This document shows, in pieces, positions 12,311 to 13,235 of a stretch of 13,235 bases of DNA (positions are counted from its first letter, which is position 1; every line of letters begins with the position of its first letter). The translations under genes were made by a program, and so were the position numbers. The notes beneath the pieces are model-generated. The model ran no database searches, was not told where the DNA came from, and saw only the letters and a program-made list of their open reading frames with translations. The stretch comes from an uncultured Bacilli bacterium (GTDB lineage: Bacteria; Bacillota_I; Bacilli_A; RF39; UBA660), in assembly GCA_947589375.1 (NCBI GenBank), contig CANQAO010000021.1, positions 1-13,235 of the forward strand. The letters run 5' to 3'.

Positions 12311-13235
12311 CTACTCCTCATTTTTTTCCATATTAAAGAATGAACTTGTATTACGTTTAAAGACTAAATCAATCGTCGCTGTGGGTCCATTACGATGTTT
12401 AGCAATGATAAATTCACTTTTACTAGTATTAGCATCAATAGCGGCTTCTTTGTTATAATAGTCATCACGATATAGAAAAGCGACAATATCGGCATCTTGT
12501 TCGATTGAACCAGATTCCCTTAAATCTGAAAGTAGTGGTCTTTTTTCTTCTCTGGTCTCAACACTACGTGAAAGTTGGGCAAGAGCGATAACAGGTACTC
12601 CTAATTCCATCGCCATGGTTTTTAATGAACGAGAAATTTCGGAAACTTCTTGTTGCCTTTGACCAGCATATCTATTTGAACCACTAATTAATTGTAAGTA
12701 ATCGATGATAACGACATCTAAACCATCATCAGAATTTGCAAGCCGGCGACATTTAGCTCTAATTTCACTCACTGTCATGCCTGAGGTATCATCGATAAAT
12801 ATTTTGGTATCCGCTAGTCTACTAATAGCTTCATTTACCCGTTTCCAATCGTTGTGTTCAAGCTTACCGGTGGTTAGTTTTGATAATTCAATTTGCCCAA
12901 CACTACCAAGCATTCTATTGATTAATTGTTCTGCCCCCATTTCCATAGTAAATAAAGCGACACTTTTTTTAGCATTAATAGCCATATTAACTGCCATATT
13001 TAAAGCAAAAGCTGTTTTACCCATGGCTGGTCTAGCAGCGACAATGATAAGTTCATTATCATGAAAACCTTTAGTAATGCGATCTAAATCGTAAAATCCT
13101 GATGGAATGCCTGTGATTTCACCTTTTTGTTTAGATAATTCTTCTAAATCCGCTTGGGCTTTAAATAAGACATCTTGAATGGTTCGAAATTCTGTGCCCA
13201 TACGATGTTTGATAACATCCTGCATGCCTTTTTCG
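12311..13235 (-). CDS. dnaB: Replicative DNA helicase DnaB, C-terminal part (5' end beyond right edge)
   Basis: The frame is open to the window edge (E-K-G precede the first ATG at 13225), so the N-terminal primase-interacting domain lies outside. What is present is the RecA-like helicase core. TGFHDNELIIVAARPAMGKTAFALN-type Walker A, VVIIDYLQLI as Walker B, and ALAQLSRSVE as motif H3 are all visible, followed by DLRESGSIEQDADIV and the C-terminal HRNGPTATIDLVFKRNTSSFFN. These are the standard DnaB (Bacillus DnaC) motifs, with no intein or interruption. Linker residues RTIQDVLFKAQADLEEL just before the core fit. It is a hexameric 5'-to-3' helicase at the replication fork. It is upstream of the M23-walJ-rlmH genes with an 8-nt gap, so it heads or joins that operon. 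Confidence 0.96.
   Translation of the reverse strand, partial: EKGMQDVIKHRMGTEFRTIQDVLFKAQADLEELSKQKGEITGIPSGFYDLDRITKGFHDNELIIVAARPAMGKTAFALNMAVNMAINAKKSVALFTMEMGAEQLINRMLGSVGQIELSKLTTGKLEHNDWKRVNEAISRLADTKIFIDDTSGMTVSEIRAKCRRLANSDDGLDVVIIDYLQLISGSNRYAGQRQQEVSEISRSLKTMAMELGVPVIALAQLSRSVETREEKRPLLSDLRESGSIEQDADIVAFLYRDDYYNKEAAIDANTSKSEFIIAKHRNGPTATIDLVFKRNTSSFFNMEKNEE

Overview
The window looks like a chromosome segment from a low-GC member of the Bacillota. It is AT-rich, uses AGGAGG-type ribosome binding sites with occasional GTG and TTG starts, and uses TGA as a normal stop. It carries parA/parB, dnaB, walJ and rlmH, genes that cluster near the replication origin in this phylum. A spoIIR gene points to an endospore-forming ancestry. 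A gut-type Bacilli or Erysipelotrichia-like organism is my guess; the sequence does not prove it.

Layout. Positions 1-1096 (minus) hold two tandem DUF1016/YhcG-type PDDEXK nuclease genes. The upstream copy has a one-base frameshift and the downstream copy runs off the left edge. Positions 1195-5322 (minus) form one tight operon, parA-parB-mscS-DUF951-abgT, with overlaps or gaps of a few bases, a candidate promoter at 5359-5387 and an intrinsic terminator at 1169-1196. At 5400-6336 a small two-helix membrane protein (minus) and a nitroreductase (plus) are divergently transcribed from back-to-back promoters that share a 13-bp palindrome.

Positions 6351-8460 look accessory. They hold an unrecognised coiled-coil protein with two membrane hairpins, then a degraded copy of the 3' end and terminator of the neighbouring nitroreductase. 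After these comes a compact locus (8080-8385) with the architecture of a type I toxin-antitoxin module. It encodes a 22-residue hydrophobic peptide whose Shine-Dalgarno can be sequestered by a 9-bp stem, opposed by a ~70-nt convergent RNA with its own promoter and terminator. This locus is the best candidate for something undescribed.

Positions 8466-13235 (minus) run, in transcription order, dnaB (5' end outside the window), an M23 peptidase with LysM and G5 domains, walJ and rlmH. A hairpin plus U-tract follows, then spoIIR and mntP. The dnaB to rlmH part is a conventional replication, cell-wall and rRNA-modification operon with 1-8 nt spacing. The mntP transcript points toward the antisense RNA gene, and I see no clear terminator between them.

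I found no tRNA, rRNA, CRISPR array or insertion sequence.
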